From positions 872,124 through 936,123 of the forward strand of contig NZ_QQSY01000001.1 of assembly GCF_003351225.1 (NCBI RefSeq): a DNA stretch of 64,000 bases, read 5' to 3'. The translations under genes and the position numbers were made by a program. Under the pieces are notes generated by a model. The model was not told the origin of the DNA, did not search any database, and worked only from the letters and a program-made list of their open reading frames with translations. Of this stretch, positions 26,780-36,229 are shown piece by piece. The DNA is from Dyella solisilvae. Its GTDB lineage: Bacteria > Pseudomonadota > Gammaproteobacteria > Xanthomonadales > Rhodanobacteraceae. The first letter of the stretch is position 1. Each line of letters opens with the position of its first letter.

Positions 26780-28162
26780 TCAGCGCATCGGCGGCAATCC
26801 ACCACCCATGCCGCCCATGCCCTTCATGGCGCCGCGCATCTGTCGCAGCAGGCCCTTGGTGCCGCCCTTGGACAGCTTGGACATCATCTTCTCCATCTGC
26901 ATGTACTGCTTGAGCAGACGGTTCACGTCGGCCGGCTGGGTGCCTGACCCACGCGCCACGCGGGCACGACGCGAGCCGTTCAGCAGGTCCGGGTGACGGC
27001 GTTCCTTCTTGGTCATCGACTGGATGATCGCGACCATGCGCTTGATCTCGCCATCGTTGACCTTGGATTTCACGTTGTCAGGCAGGCTCGACACGCCCGG
27101 CAGCTTGTCCATCAGGCCGGCCAGGCCGCCCATGTTGCTCATCTGCTCGAGCTGGTCGCGCATGTCGTTGAGATCGAAGCGCTTGCCCTTGATGACCTTC
27201 TCGGCGAGCTTCTGCGCCTTCTCCTGATCGACCTTGCGCTCCACTTCCTCGACCAGCGACAAAACGTCGCCCATGCCGAGGATGCGCTGAGCCACGCGGT
27301 CCGGATGGAACGGCTCCAGCGCATCGGTCTTCTCGCCGGCGCCGAGGAACTTGATCGGGCGGCCAGTGACATAACGCACCGACAGCGCGGCGCCACCGCG
27401 CGCATCACCGTCGGTCTTGGTCAGCACCACACCGGTGAGCGGCAGCGCTTCGGCGAATGCCTTGGCGGTGTTGGCCGCGTCCTGGCCGGTCATGGAGTCG
27501 ACCACGAACAGGGTTTCGATCGGGGTGATCGCGGCGTGCAGCGCCTTGATCTCCGCCATCATCGCCTCGTCCACGTGCAGACGACCGGCGGTATCGACCA
27601 GCAGCACGTCGACCACTTCGCGACGGGCGGCGGCGATGGCGTTCTTGGCGATGTCGACCGGATTCTGGCCCGCTTCGGACGGGAAGAACTTCACGCCAAC
27701 CTGCTCGGCCAGCGTGCGCAGCTGCTCGATGGCGGCCGGACGGTACACGTCGCAGCTCACCACCATCACCTTCTTCTTCTTGCGTTCGGTGAGGAAGCGG
27801 GCGAGCTTCGCCACCGTGGTCGTCTTGCCCGCGCCCTGCAGGCCGGCCATCAGCACCACGGCCGGCGGTTGCTGCGCAAGGTTGAGCTCAGTATTGGCAG
27901 TGCCCATCAGCGCGGTCAGCTCGTCGCTGACCACCTTCACCAGAGCCTGGCCCGGCGAGAGGCTCTTGAGCACTTCCTGGCCCACCGCGCGCACCTTCAC
28001 GCGCTCGACCAGCGCCTGCACCACCGGCAGGGCCACGTCGGCCTCGAGCAGGGCGATGCGCACCTCACGCAGCGATTCGCGGATGTTCTCCTCGGTCAGG
28101 CGACCGCGGCCGCGCAGGCGGTTGACGGTGGCGGAGAGGCGTTGGCTGAGGGATTCGAACAT
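26780..28162 (-). CDS. ffh: Signal recognition particle protein Ffh
   Basis: The 460-aa SRP GTPase binds 4.5S RNA and signal peptides of nascent inner-membrane proteins. The N-domain begins MFESLSQRLS. G1 is GLQGAGKTTT, the DTAGRLHVD block is G3, and TKTDGDARGG is G4. The C-terminal M-domain is Met-rich and ends with a Gly/Met tail. It precedes rpsP in the same direction, 141 bp apart. Confidence 0.97.
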   Translation of the reverse strand: MFESLSQRLSATVNRLRGRGRLTEENIRESLREVRIALLEADVALPVVQALVERVKVRAVGQEVLKSLSPGQALVKVVSDELTALMGTANTELNLAQQPPAVVLMAGLQGAGKTTTVAKLARFLTERKKKKVMVVSCDVYRPAAIEQLRTLAEQVGVKFFPSEAGQNPVDIAKNAIAAARREVVDVLLVDTAGRLHVDEAMMAEIKALHAAITPIETLFVVDSMTGQDAANTAKAFAEALPLTGVVLTKTDGDARGGAALSVRYVTGRPIKFLGAGEKTDALEPFHPDRVAQRILGMGDVLSLVEEVERKVDQEKAQKLAEKVIKGKRFDLNDMRDQLEQMSNMGGLAGLMDKLPGVSSLPDNVKSKVNDGEIKRMVAIIQSMTKKERRHPDLLNGSRRARVARGSGTQPADVNRLLKQYMQMEKMMSKLSKGGTKGLLRQMRGAMKGMGGMGGGLPPMR

Positions 28163-28235
28163 GGCAGACAGGAGTCCAGGGACAAGCGGGTAAATATAGC
28201 AGAGGCCGGGGACAGCCATCCCGCCACCTTCCGGA

Positions 28236-29558
28236 TCAATGGGCGGCAGGCTGGGCCTTGATCCACTTGGCGATGTCCTGGATCACCCTGCCGTCGACGC
28301 GAGAGGGCGTCTGATAGTCGGCCGGCGTGCCTGTCTTGCCGGCAGGCATGAACAGATGGTTCAAGCCCTCGTACTGGTGGAAGCTCACCAGTGATCGGCC
28401 GGCCAGCCCCGTTTGCCAGCGACCATAGTCCTGCGTGGGCGATACCTGGAAATCGCTGCCGCCCTGCAGGATCAGCATGGGCATGGACAGCGCCCCGGCC
28501 ACCGCGACAGCGTCGTATTCGCGCAAGCTCAGCCAGTAGCCTTGCGGCGCATTGCCGAACGAACCCGGCGGCGGCCGCGACGGATCGGCCGTGGCCAGCC
28601 ACCGCTGCTCCGCGGCAATGGACTGCTCCTTCTGCTGGATCTGCTCGTCGCTGAGACCCTGCAATTTGCCTTGCTCGCGGGTCTGCTGGGCGATCACGTC
28701 CAGCAATGGGCGCGCCGAAGCCGCCAGCAAGACCAGCCCCGCCAGTTGCGGCTCGCGCTGGCCAATGCGCGGCGCCATATACGCGCCCAGACTGTGGCCC
28801 AGCACGAACACCCGATGCGGGTCGACGCCCGGCTGGACGGACAGCAGCTTCACCGCGGCCAGAGCGTCGTCGGTCACTTCGTTGTCGATGGTTGCGGCAT
28901 CCGCTTGTTGCGCCATGCGCGGGCCATACACGCGGCTGCGCTTGTCATAGCGCAGGCTTGCGATGCCTGCCGCGGCGAGCCCTTGTGCGATATCGCGAAA
29001 CGGTTTGTTGGCCCCTACGGTTTCATCCCGGTCATTGGGTCCCGACCCGGCTACCAGCACCACCGCCGCAAAGGGCCCCTGCCCGGACGGCAGCGTCAGC
29101 ACGCCGGGCAACGGCCCCCACGGCGTGGGCACCGCCAGCGAGCGCTCGCCCGGCCCCATCGCCTCCGCGCCCGCGGGAGCAGCGCCCGGTGCGAAGCGCA
29201 GGCCATCCACCTGCCCCTGCGCATCGCAACCCACCCGCATGACCAGCCACTGGTTGGCGAAATGCAGAGGCGTTTCAGCCAGCGCGCCATCACCCAACAG
29301 ACTGACCTTGGTATCAGCGGCATGATCGAACGCGCCGAACTGTTGAGGCAGCGCCTGGGTCCAGACCTTCTCCAGCCGCGATGCGTCCAAAGCGTCCTTC
29401 ATGCGCGCATTGAAATGCGTCGCAACCAACGCGAAGTCACCCTTCTGCAGGGCCTGCAGAATCTCGGCCGCGCGTTGCGCACAGACCTCCGGCGTCGCCT
29501 GCGCAGCGCTTGCCGCCAACAGGCCGACGATGAACCACAGTTTCCTCAAGCCCGACAT
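28236..29558 (-). CDS. Secreted alpha/beta-hydrolase with N-terminal DUF3887-like domain
   Basis: The 440-aa protein has a cleavable signal (LWFIVGLLAASAAQA). Residues ~25-130 look like the DUF3887 domain (ALQKGDFALVATHFNARMKDAL), followed by an alpha/beta-hydrolase with the nucleophile elbow GHSLGAYM and a late GLNHLF His. It is likely a periplasmic esterase or peptidase of unknown substrate. The start at 29558 has GGAG nine bases upstream. It lies 27 bp downstream of the sdpI-like gene on the same strand, so it may be the third gene of that unit. Confidence 0.8.
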   Translation of the reverse strand: MSGLRKLWFIVGLLAASAAQATPEVCAQRAAEILQALQKGDFALVATHFNARMKDALDASRLEKVWTQALPQQFGAFDHAADTKVSLLGDGALAETPLHFANQWLVMRVGCDAQGQVDGLRFAPGAAPAGAEAMGPGERSLAVPTPWGPLPGVLTLPSGQGPFAAVVLVAGSGPNDRDETVGANKPFRDIAQGLAAAGIASLRYDKRSRVYGPRMAQQADAATIDNEVTDDALAAVKLLSVQPGVDPHRVFVLGHSLGAYMAPRIGQREPQLAGLVLLAASARPLLDVIAQQTREQGKLQGLSDEQIQQKEQSIAAEQRWLATADPSRPPPGSFGNAPQGYWLSLREYDAVAVAGALSMPMLILQGGSDFQVSPTQDYGRWQTGLAGRSLVSFHQYEGLNHLFMPAGKTGTPADYQTPSRVDGRVIQDIAKWIKAQPAAH

Positions 29559-29585
29559 TGCGCCCACTCCCTCATGTCATGGAGC

Positions 29586-30227
29586 CTAGCGATGCTCGAT
29601 GCGCCGGTAGGCCAGCAGCGAATACAGCACGCATGACCCAGCCATCAGCAGGATCAGTGCGAAGGTCAACCAGCGCGGGCCACCCAGGGACGCCGCCAAC
29701 ATCACCAATGCGCCCGTGGCGACGAATATCCAGCCGCCGACCCGATGGGTGCGCTCCCATACGGCATCACTCGCCAAGGTCCAGGGCGTGCGGATGCCGA
29801 TGAAGAAATTCTTGCGCAGCTTGCCCATGAAGTTGCCCAGCACCATCAGCAGCGCCCCCAGCGACAGCGACATCACCTTCCACATCGGCACGGCGTAGCC
29901 CGCACTCACCAGGAGCCCGGCCAGCAGGATGACCAGCAGCGCCGCCTGCACGGCGAGCATCAGCAGCGCGTATACCGATGCAAACGTCGACAGCTCAAAG
30001 CCACGCGGCGAGATCCTCGGCAACAGCCACAACAGCAGGGCAAAGCCCGCCATCACCAGAACCGGCATCGCCGCGCCCCAGGGCCGCGGGCGATAGCCGT
30101 CCGGAACGCCCTGCATGTTCCAGTGGATCGGCACCTGCTGCGGCAATGAGGGATACAGCCAGGCCACCGCCGCCAATGCGACGACGACGAACGCCAGCGA
30201 CACCAGCAAACTGTGCGAGAGCTTCAT
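29586..30227 (-). CDS. SdpI/DUF1648-type membrane protein
   Basis: The 213-aa protein has about six membrane segments. The N-terminal HWNMQGVPDGY block (DUF1648) and the C-terminal NFFIGIRTPWTLASDAVWERTHRVGG block are diagnostic of the SdpI family, which in Bacillus gives immunity to the SdpC toxin and signals to SdpR. Its start overlaps the ArsR-type gene by 4 bp, the same pairing as sdpR-sdpI. No toxin gene (sdpC-like) is visible. Confidence 0.85.
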   Translation of the reverse strand: MKLSHSLLVSLAFVVVALAAVAWLYPSLPQQVPIHWNMQGVPDGYRPRPWGAAMPVLVMAGFALLLWLLPRISPRGFELSTFASVYALLMLAVQAALLVILLAGLLVSAGYAVPMWKVMSLSLGALLMVLGNFMGKLRKNFFIGIRTPWTLASDAVWERTHRVGGWIFVATGALVMLAASLGGPRWLTFALILLMAGSCVLYSLLAYRRIEHR

Positions 30228-30511
30228 CGCTTGCCTCCCTTGGGGGAATGAGGGGGAAACAGGTCAAGCACCATGCGCGCGATGTCTTCCATCAGCGTGC
30301 TGTTGAGCGAATAGACGATGTATTGGCCGCGGCGCTCGGTGCGCACCAGGTCCGCCTGCTTGAGCACGGCGAAGTGGTGCGACAGCGAGGCCGGCGTGAT
30401 GTCGAACGCCGCGCCGATGTCGCCGGCGCTCAGCGCCCCGCCCTGCAGCCGCTTGAGGATGGCTCGGCGGGTCGGGTCGGCGAGGGCTCGAAAGATGGCC
30501 TGCTGCTTCAC
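30224..30511 (-). CDS. ArsR-family (SdpR-like) transcriptional repressor
   Basis: The 95-aa winged-helix protein comes from a GTG start (MKQQAIFRALADPTRRAIL). It is typical of the metal-free SdpR/ArsR subgroup: no Cys metal ligands, recognition helix around SLSHHFAVLKQADLV, wing RRGQYIVYSL. It likely represses its own operon through the palindrome at 30544-30569. It overlaps the SdpI-like gene by 4 bp. The GTG start is chosen because the conserved domain begins there; Shine-Dalgarno is weak. Confidence 0.85.
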   Translation of the reverse strand: MKQQAIFRALADPTRRAILKRLQGGALSAGDIGAAFDITPASLSHHFAVLKQADLVRTERRGQYIVYSLNSTLMEDIARMVLDLFPPHSPKGGKR

Positions 30512-30543
30512 GGTGCACGACGGACCTGACCATGGAATAGCTA

Positions 30544-30569
30544 GATATTTAGACAACTTTCTAAATATC
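30544..30569. promoter_or_regulatory. Palindromic operator for the SdpR-like repressor
   Basis: GATATTTAG (30544-30552) and CTAAATATC (30561-30569) form a perfect 9-bp inverted repeat with an 8-bp spacer, 33 bp upstream of the repressor start and 57 bp upstream of the divergent CcsA-like gene. It overlaps AT-rich promoter-like bases. Size and symmetry are as expected for an ArsR-family dimer site. Binding is inferred. Confidence 0.7.
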
Positions 30570-30626
30570 GCAAGTGCCGCCCTGCGCCGTTCACGCCCCG
30601 CCAACCCTGTGCCACACTTCCCCGCC

Positions 30627-31430
30627 ATGCTTACCGTCGCCGCACTGATCGCCATCTTCGACTACCTGCTTGCGGCAGGACTGCTGTCGTGGCCGCTCTT
30701 CGTGCGCAACCACTCCGTCACCGTCCTGCGGCGCGTCGCGCTCGCCGTCGGCGCCATTGCCGTGCTGACGCACGGGACGATCCTGCTCAGCCTGCATCGC
30801 GGCGCCCTGGACCTGCACTTCTTCGCTGCGCTGTCGCTGGTCGCATGCGTGGTGTCGGCGCTGACCTTGCTGGTGAACCTGACGCGGCCCGTGGCGGCGC
30901 TCGGCGTCATCGTCTTCCCGCTCTCGGCGCTGTTGCTCGCCGCCGACGCGTTCTGGGCGCCCGCTACCTCGCCCGAACCGCTGGAGTGGCAGATCAAGTT
31001 GCACGTCACGGTGGCGCTGCTGGCCTTCAGCGTGCTGTCGATCGCCGCGGCGCTGGCCATCCTGCTCGCGGTCCAGGAGCGCGCGCTGCGCCATCGCCAG
31101 TTCGGCGCATGGATGCGCGCGCTGCCACCGCTGACACTCACGGAAACGCTGCTGTTCCGACTGATCGGCGCCGGCTTTCTGCTGCTCACGCTCACCCTGC
31201 TCACCGGCATCCTGTTCGTCGACAACCTGTTCGGCCAGCACCTGATCCACAAGACGGTGCTGTCGATCATCGCCTGGCTGGTGTTCGGCGCCTTGCTCTA
31301 CGGCCGCTGGCGCTACGGCTGGCGTGGACGCAGCGCGGTCAACCTCACGCTGATCGGCATGGGCGTGCTTCTGCTCGCCTTCTTCGGCACCAAGCTGGTG
31401 CTCGAACTCATCCTGCACCGTACGCCATGA
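30627..31430 (+). CDS. CcsA/YpjD-like integral membrane protein (cytochrome c assembly family)
   Basis: The 267-aa protein has about eight hydrophobic helices and the cytochrome-c-assembly family pattern, with conserved His in [19 protein letters not shown] and [10 protein letters not shown]. These His residues correspond to the heme-linked ones of CcsA/CcmC-type proteins. In many gammaproteobacteria a gene of this type (YpjD) lies next to ffh, as here with a 2-kb insertion between. Its stop overlaps purU by 4 bp. A heme or metal role is a family-level inference. Confidence 0.8.
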   Translation: MLTVAALIAIFDYLLAAGLLSWPLFVRNHSVTVLRRVALAVGAIAVLTHGTILLSLHRGALDLHFFAALSLVACVVSALTLLVNLTRPVAALGVIVFPLSALLLAADAFWAPATSPEPLEWQIKLHVTVALLAFSVLSIAAALAILLAVQERALRHRQFGAWMRALPPLTLTETLLFRLIGAGFLLLTLTLLTGILFVDNLFGQHLIHKTVLSIIAWLVFGALLYGRWRYGWRGRSAVNLTLIGMGVLLLAFFGTKLVLELILHRTP

Positions 31431-32287
31431 GCGCCGCCCGCCAGTTCGTGCTGACCCTGTCCTGCCCCGATCGTGCGGGCATCGTGGCGGCGGTATCGAA
31501 TCATCTGGCGGACCAGGGCGGCAATATCGTGGAGGCGCAGCAGTTCGGCGACCAGGAAACCGGGCGCTTCTTCATGCGCCTGGTATTCGAAAATGCATCG
31601 CGCGAGCTGGCCGACCTCGATGCGGATTTCGCTCCTTTCGCGCGACAACTCCGCATGCAGTGGACCTTGCGCGACCGCAGTCGGCGCCGCCGCGTGCTGC
31701 TGCTGGTGTCGAAGTTCGACCACTGCCTGGCCGACATCCTCTATCGCTGGCGCCTCGGCGAATTGCCGATGGACATCGTGGGCGTGGTCGCCAACCATCC
31801 ACGCGAAACATTCCGGCACCTGGACTTCGACGCGATCCCGTTCCACCACCTGCCGGTCGACGCGGCCACCAAGGCGACACAGGAATCGGCGCTGTGGTCG
31901 CTGATCGAGCAGACCAATACCGATCTGGTGGTGCTCGCGCGCTACATGCAGGTGCTGTCGAACGAACTGTCCACGCGCCTGGCGGGCCGCTGCATCAACA
32001 TCCACCATTCCTTCCTGCCCGGCTTCAAAGGCGCGCGGCCGTACCATCAGGCACACCGGCGCGGAGTCAAGCTCATCGGCGCCACCGCGCATTTCGTTAC
32101 CGCCGATCTCGACGAAGGCCCGATCATCGAACAGGATATCGAGCGCGTCACGCACGCCGACACGCCGGACGACCTGATCCGCATCGGCCGCGACATCGAG
32201 CGCCGCGTACTGGCCCGCACCTTGCGGCTGTTTCTCGACGACCGCGTGCTGCTCAATGGCAACAAGACCGTAGTCTTCCATTCCTGA
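31427..32287 (+). CDS. purU: Formyltetrahydrofolate deformylase
   Basis: Hydrolyses 10-formyl-THF to formate and THF, balancing the one-carbon pool. The 286-aa protein has an N-terminal ACT domain ([14 protein letters not shown], the glycine/methionine sensing region) and a C-terminal formyltransferase-like domain with [17 protein letters not shown] and the catalytic Asp in [14 protein letters not shown] overlap with the upstream membrane protein gene. Secure. Confidence 0.94.
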   Translation: MSAARQFVLTLSCPDRAGIVAAVSNHLADQGGNIVEAQQFGDQETGRFFMRLVFENASRELADLDADFAPFARQLRMQWTLRDRSRRRRVLLLVSKFDHCLADILYRWRLGELPMDIVGVVANHPRETFRHLDFDAIPFHHLPVDAATKATQESALWSLIEQTNTDLVVLARYMQVLSNELSTRLAGRCINIHHSFLPGFKGARPYHQAHRRGVKLIGATAHFVTADLDEGPIIEQDIERVTHADTPDDLIRIGRDIERRVLARTLRLFLDDRVLLNGNKTVVFHS

Positions 32288-32299
32288 CGGAGGTTGTTG

Positions 32300-32905
32300 G
32301 TGGAACTGATTGGCATGCTCGACTCCCCCTATGTCCGGCGTGCGGCGATCTCGCTGCGTCTGCTGGGCGTCCCGTTCCAGCACCGTTCCTGGTCGGTATT
32401 CCGCAACTTCGACCAGTTCCAGCAGCTCAACCCGCTGGTGAAAGCGCCAACGCTGGTGCTGGAAGACGGCAGCTGGCTGACCGAATCAGGCCTGATCATC
32501 GACTGGGCCGAGACGGTCAGCGGCAAGTCGCTGATGCCGGCCGAACGTGCACAACGGCTGCGTGCGCTGCGGCTGACCGGTATTGCGCTCGCCGCCAGCG
32601 AGAAGAGCGTGCAGATCGTCTACGAGCACAAGCGCGATGCCGACAAGCGCGATGCCGGCTGGCTGCAGCGCGTGACGGGGCAACTGCACGCGGCCTGCGA
32701 CCTGCTGGAGCGTGAGCTGCAGGGCGTCGACGGCTGGCTGTTCGGCAATGCCCCGACCCAGGCGGACGTGTCGATCGCGGTGGCGTGGGGCTTTACCCAG
32801 TTGGTCGCGGCGGATGTGGTCGACGCCAGGGCGTATCCGCGACTGGTGGCGTTCTCGCAGCATGCGGAGAAGCATCCGGACTTTGCGGCATTGCCGCCGA
32901 CGTGA
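32300..32905 (+). CDS. Glutathione S-transferase family protein
   Basis: The 201-aa protein is taken from GTG 32300, which has GGAGG six bases upstream; two TTG codons before it are too close to that site. The N-terminal thioredoxin-like domain shows LDSPYVRRAAI (Ser as the probable GSH activator) and PTLVLEDGSWLTES, with the cis-Pro and the TES gamma-Glu site. The C-terminal helical domain has PTQADVSIAVAW with the N-capping Asp. The substrate is unknown. It follows purU by 12 bp. Confidence 0.85.
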   Translation: MELIGMLDSPYVRRAAISLRLLGVPFQHRSWSVFRNFDQFQQLNPLVKAPTLVLEDGSWLTESGLIIDWAETVSGKSLMPAERAQRLRALRLTGIALAASEKSVQIVYEHKRDADKRDAGWLQRVTGQLHAACDLLERELQGVDGWLFGNAPTQADVSIAVAWGFTQLVAADVVDARAYPRLVAFSQHAEKHPDFAALPPT

Positions 32906-33032
32906 GTCGCTTTGCTCCTTCTCCCCCGCCGGGGGAGGGTTGGGGCGTTCCCACCTTCACGGTGGTGAGGGGACACCCTTGCGATATCGCGGGTTCAATG
33001 CGCGCTGATTGGAAGGCTAAGGCGAGCCCCCG

Positions 33033-33066
33033 CCCCTCACCCTGCCCTCTCCCCAAGGGGAGAGGG
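33033..33066. repeat. CCCTCTCCCC/GGGGAGAGGG-type repeat
   Basis: CCCCTCACCCTGCCCTCTCC followed by CCAAGGGGAGAGGG, an 11-bp stem. Nearly identical to the unit at 53501-53536. A GC-rich relative lies just left of it (CTCCCCCGCCGGGGGAG, about 32921-32937). Located between convergent gst and radA. Confidence 0.75.
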
Positions 33067-33074
33067 AAAAGCGT

Positions 33075-34457
33075 CTAGCGGCAGGCGTCGATCGCCTGCG
33101 ACAGGCGCTCTACCGCCACCACTTCCATCTCGCCCACCTTGCCCTTCTTCGGCGCATTGGCCTTCGGCACGATGGCCTTCTGGAAGCCGTGGTGCGCGGC
33201 CTCTTTCAAGCGCTCCTCGCCGTTGGGCACGGGGCGGATCTCGCCCGACAGTCCCACCTCACCAAAGGCGATGGTCTTTTCAGGCAACGGGCGATCACGC
33301 AGCGAGGACAGCACCGACAGCAGCACGGGCAGGTCCGCCGCCGTTTCCTGCACGCGGATGCCGCCCACCACGTTGACGAACACGTCCTGGTCGTACGCGG
33401 CCACGCCGCCATGACGATGCAGCACCGCCAGCAGCATGGCCAGGCGGTTCTGCTCCAGTCCCAGCGCCACGCGGCGCGGATTGCCCAGCGATGACTGATC
33501 CACCAGCGCCTGCACTTCCACCAGCAAGGGTCGGGTGCCTTCGCGGGTGACCATCACCGCGCTGCCCGAGGTCGGGCCGCTGTGTGCCGAGAGGAAGATC
33601 GCCGAGGGGTTGGGCACCTCGCGCAGACCCTTTTCCGACATGGCGAACACGCCCAGCTCGTTGACCGCGCCGAAGCGGTTCTTGAACGCACGCAGCACAC
33701 GGAAGCGGCTGCCCGATTCGCCTTCGAAATACAGCACCGCGTCGACCATGTGCTCCAGCACGCGAGGACCGGCGATGCCGCCCTCCTTGGTCACGTGGCC
33801 GACGAGGAACACCGAAGTGCCGGTTTCCTTGGCGAAGCGGGTGAGCTTGGCCGCCGATTCGCGCACCTGGCTCACCGAGCCCGGCGCCGCCGTGAGCAGT
33901 TCGGTCCAGATGGTCTGGATCGAGTCGATCACCAACACGCGTGGGCGGCTGGCCAGCGCCTGTTCGATGATGCGTTCGATGCAGGTTTCGGCCAGCGCAT
34001 GCAGCGGCGCCAGCGGCAGATCCAGGCGCTGGGCGCGCGCGGCGACCTGGGCCAGCGATTCCTCGCCAGTGACGTACACGCTGGCCATCTGTGTTCCCAG
34101 CGTGCCGAGCATCTGCAGCAGCAGGGTGGATTTGCCGATGCCCGGGTCGCCGCCGATCAACACCACCGAGCCATCGACCAGGCCGCCACCGAGCACGCGG
34201 TCGAGCTCACCGATGCCCGTAAGCGTGCGCGTTTCGGCGTTCAGCGCCACCGCAGTCAGCGGAGTGACCTTCGGCGAACCCGAGGCGGCGCCCGCGTAGC
34301 CTGATGTGCTGCGCGCCGCGCCGGCGGATTTCACCGCCGGCTGCACCACGAATTCGCTGAGCGAGTTCCAGACACCGCATTCCACGCACTGGCCTTGCCA
34401 TTTGGAATGCTCGGCCCCGCAGTCGGAGCAGACGTAGGCGGTCTTGGCTTTTGCCAT
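33075..34457 (-). CDS. radA: DNA repair protein RadA
   Basis: RecA-like ATPase that drives branch migration of recombination intermediates. The 460-aa protein has an N-terminal zinc finger (CSDCG...CVECG at ~10-28), Walker A GDPGIGKST, the RadA-specific KNRFG motif in RAFKNRFGAVNELG, and a C-terminal Lon-like domain (FGEVGLSGEIRPV). Secure. Confidence 0.97.
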   Translation of the reverse strand: MAKAKTAYVCSDCGAEHSKWQGQCVECGVWNSLSEFVVQPAVKSAGAARSTSGYAGAASGSPKVTPLTAVALNAETRTLTGIGELDRVLGGGLVDGSVVLIGGDPGIGKSTLLLQMLGTLGTQMASVYVTGEESLAQVAARAQRLDLPLAPLHALAETCIERIIEQALASRPRVLVIDSIQTIWTELLTAAPGSVSQVRESAAKLTRFAKETGTSVFLVGHVTKEGGIAGPRVLEHMVDAVLYFEGESGSRFRVLRAFKNRFGAVNELGVFAMSEKGLREVPNPSAIFLSAHSGPTSGSAVMVTREGTRPLLVEVQALVDQSSLGNPRRVALGLEQNRLAMLLAVLHRHGGVAAYDQDVFVNVVGGIRVQETAADLPVLLSVLSSLRDRPLPEKTIAFGEVGLSGEIRPVPNGEERLKEAAHHGFQKAIVPKANAPKKGKVGEMEVVAVERLSQAIDACR

Positions 34458-34527
34458 GGTGGTTCCTGCAACACGAGGGGCAATACGGCGAGCTTAGCGG
34501 GCGGGCATCGCAGACGGCGAGACGCCC

Positions 34528-35616
34528 TCAGCTTTCGTCTTCGACGAACAGCACGCGACGGGTCATGCCGCAGGTGAGGTCGTAGGAGATCGTGCCGGCG
34601 TTGGCGGCAATCCATTCGACCGGCAGTTCCGGTCCCCACAGGGTGACGCGGTCGCCGACCCTGGCCTCCGGCGCGCTGCGCAAGTCCAGGGTAATCAGGT
34701 CCATCGATACGCGGCCGATCAGCGGCACGTGTTTGTCGCCCACCAGCACCGGGGTGCCGGCCACCGCGCTGCGCGGGTAGCCATCGCCATAGCCGACCGC
34801 GGCCACACCTACGGGCATGTCCTCCGGGCAGGTCCAGGCGCCGTTGTAACCGATGGGTTCGCCCTTGCCGATGCGATTGATGGCGATCAGGCGGGTGCTG
34901 AGCGTCATTGCGGGCCGGAATCCAAAATCGGCTCCGGTCTTGCCATCGACGACGGACAGGCCATACAGCAGGCCGCCGGTACGCACCCAGTCTGCGCGCG
35001 CGTCCACCCACCCCAGCACCGCGGCCGAGTTGGACAGCGAGCGCGGCCCACGCAGGCCCTGCGTCGCCTCGGCGAAGCGGGCGATCTGCGCGGGCGTACG
35101 CAGGCCGTCGAACACCTCCGACTCGGAGAAGTGCGTGAGCAGGCCGATCTCCGGGTCGATGCCCGGCATCGCGGCCAACTGCGCGTGGACGAACGCCACC
35201 GCCTCCGGAGCAAAACCCAGGCGGTGCATGCCGCTGTCGACCTTCAGCCACACGCGCAACAAGCCACGCGCGGGCGAGGCTTCGCGCAGCCACTGCAACT
35301 GCTCTTCGTGATGAATCGCCGCATCGAGGTTGAGGCGCTGCATCTCGGCGATGTCGCTGGCGCGATCGGGGCCCGACAGCACCACGATGCGCTGGCGGTG
35401 ACCCGCCGCGCGCAGACGCAGGCCGTCACCCAGCGCAGCCACCGCAAACGCATCAGCATCGCCATCCAGCGCCCGGGCCACGCGCTCCAGCCCATGCCCG
35501 TAGGCATCGGCCTTGACCACCGCCATCACTTTGGCGGGCGCGGCCAGCTGCCTGATGCGGGCAAGGTTGTGGCGCAGCGCGCCCAGATGGATGGTGGCGA
35601 CGGTGGTGCGGCTCAT
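34528..35616 (-). CDS. alr: Alanine racemase
   Basis: PLP enzyme interconverting L- and D-alanine for peptidoglycan. From ATG 35616 it has 362 aa. The PLP Lys35 is in VVKADAYGHG, and the C-terminal domain carries the conserved GYGDGYPR and SMDLITLD segments. Downstream of radA orientation-wise it is on the same strand with 70 bp between. The biosynthetic (alr) and catabolic (dadX) forms cannot be told apart here; a DadA-like enzyme is present at 48996-50255 but far away. Confidence 0.94.
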   Translation of the reverse strand: MSRTTVATIHLGALRHNLARIRQLAAPAKVMAVVKADAYGHGLERVARALDGDADAFAVAALGDGLRLRAAGHRQRIVVLSGPDRASDIAEMQRLNLDAAIHHEEQLQWLREASPARGLLRVWLKVDSGMHRLGFAPEAVAFVHAQLAAMPGIDPEIGLLTHFSESEVFDGLRTPAQIARFAEATQGLRGPRSLSNSAAVLGWVDARADWVRTGGLLYGLSVVDGKTGADFGFRPAMTLSTRLIAINRIGKGEPIGYNGAWTCPEDMPVGVAAVGYGDGYPRSAVAGTPVLVGDKHVPLIGRVSMDLITLDLRSAPEARVGDRVTLWGPELPVEWIAANAGTISYDLTCGMTRRVLFVEDES

Positions 35617-35805
35617 GCCTGATGGAGACCGCACGCGCGGCCGATGGCGGGAAGAGGGAGGACGGCAGAGCCGGCCCGCTGCGGACTGGCTGGCAAGCTT
35701 AGCAGTACTGCCAAGGCCCGGACCGGCCATCCGCGCTCAGGCTAGTTGCCCGGGGCGGCACTGGGCGGACCAGGTCATGGCATTCCCGAGGCAAGCGCCG
35801 ACGGC

Positions 35806-36018
35806 TCAGCTCTCCCCATGGGCCAGGCAACGCTTCATGAGGGCCTTGTGGGCATGATCGAATTCCTTCTTGGTCATGGCCCCGGACTCCACGGCATTCT
35901 GCAGATCGGTCATCTGCTTGCCGCAGCTTTCGCTGTCCTCAATCGGGCGTGGGTGGCCGCAGCCGGCTAGGAGCAGGCAGGCAAGGACCAGCAAGGCGGA
36001 AATCATCGTGCGATTCAT
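35806..36018 (-). CDS. Small lipoprotein
   Basis: The 70-aa precursor with MNRTMISALLVLACLLLAGCG has a clear lipobox LAGC (Cys20). The mature ~50 residues contain an amphipathic helix (DLQNAVESGAMTKKEFDHAHKAL) flanked by two Cys (CGKQ and KRC) that could form a disulfide. GAGGG twelve bases upstream supports the start. The function is unknown. Confidence 0.7.
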   Translation of the reverse strand: MNRTMISALLVLACLLLAGCGHPRPIEDSESCGKQMTDLQNAVESGAMTKKEFDHAHKALMKRCLAHGES

Positions 36019-36229
36019 GGCAGCGCCCTCGAATGACGCCAGCACCAGCAGCACGATCAGCGGCAACGGGACCCAAGGCACACGCCGCAACTCGTGCGAA
36101 AGTCCAGCTTCGAGGGTGCGCCGCGGGATGTGAACCCCGCCCCTGTTTCGCGTGCAGGTGGCGCATAGGCCGCCCACGGTACAGCCGCCGTTACCAAACC
36201 GGAACGGCGACTAAAGGAAGCAGCGGGCG

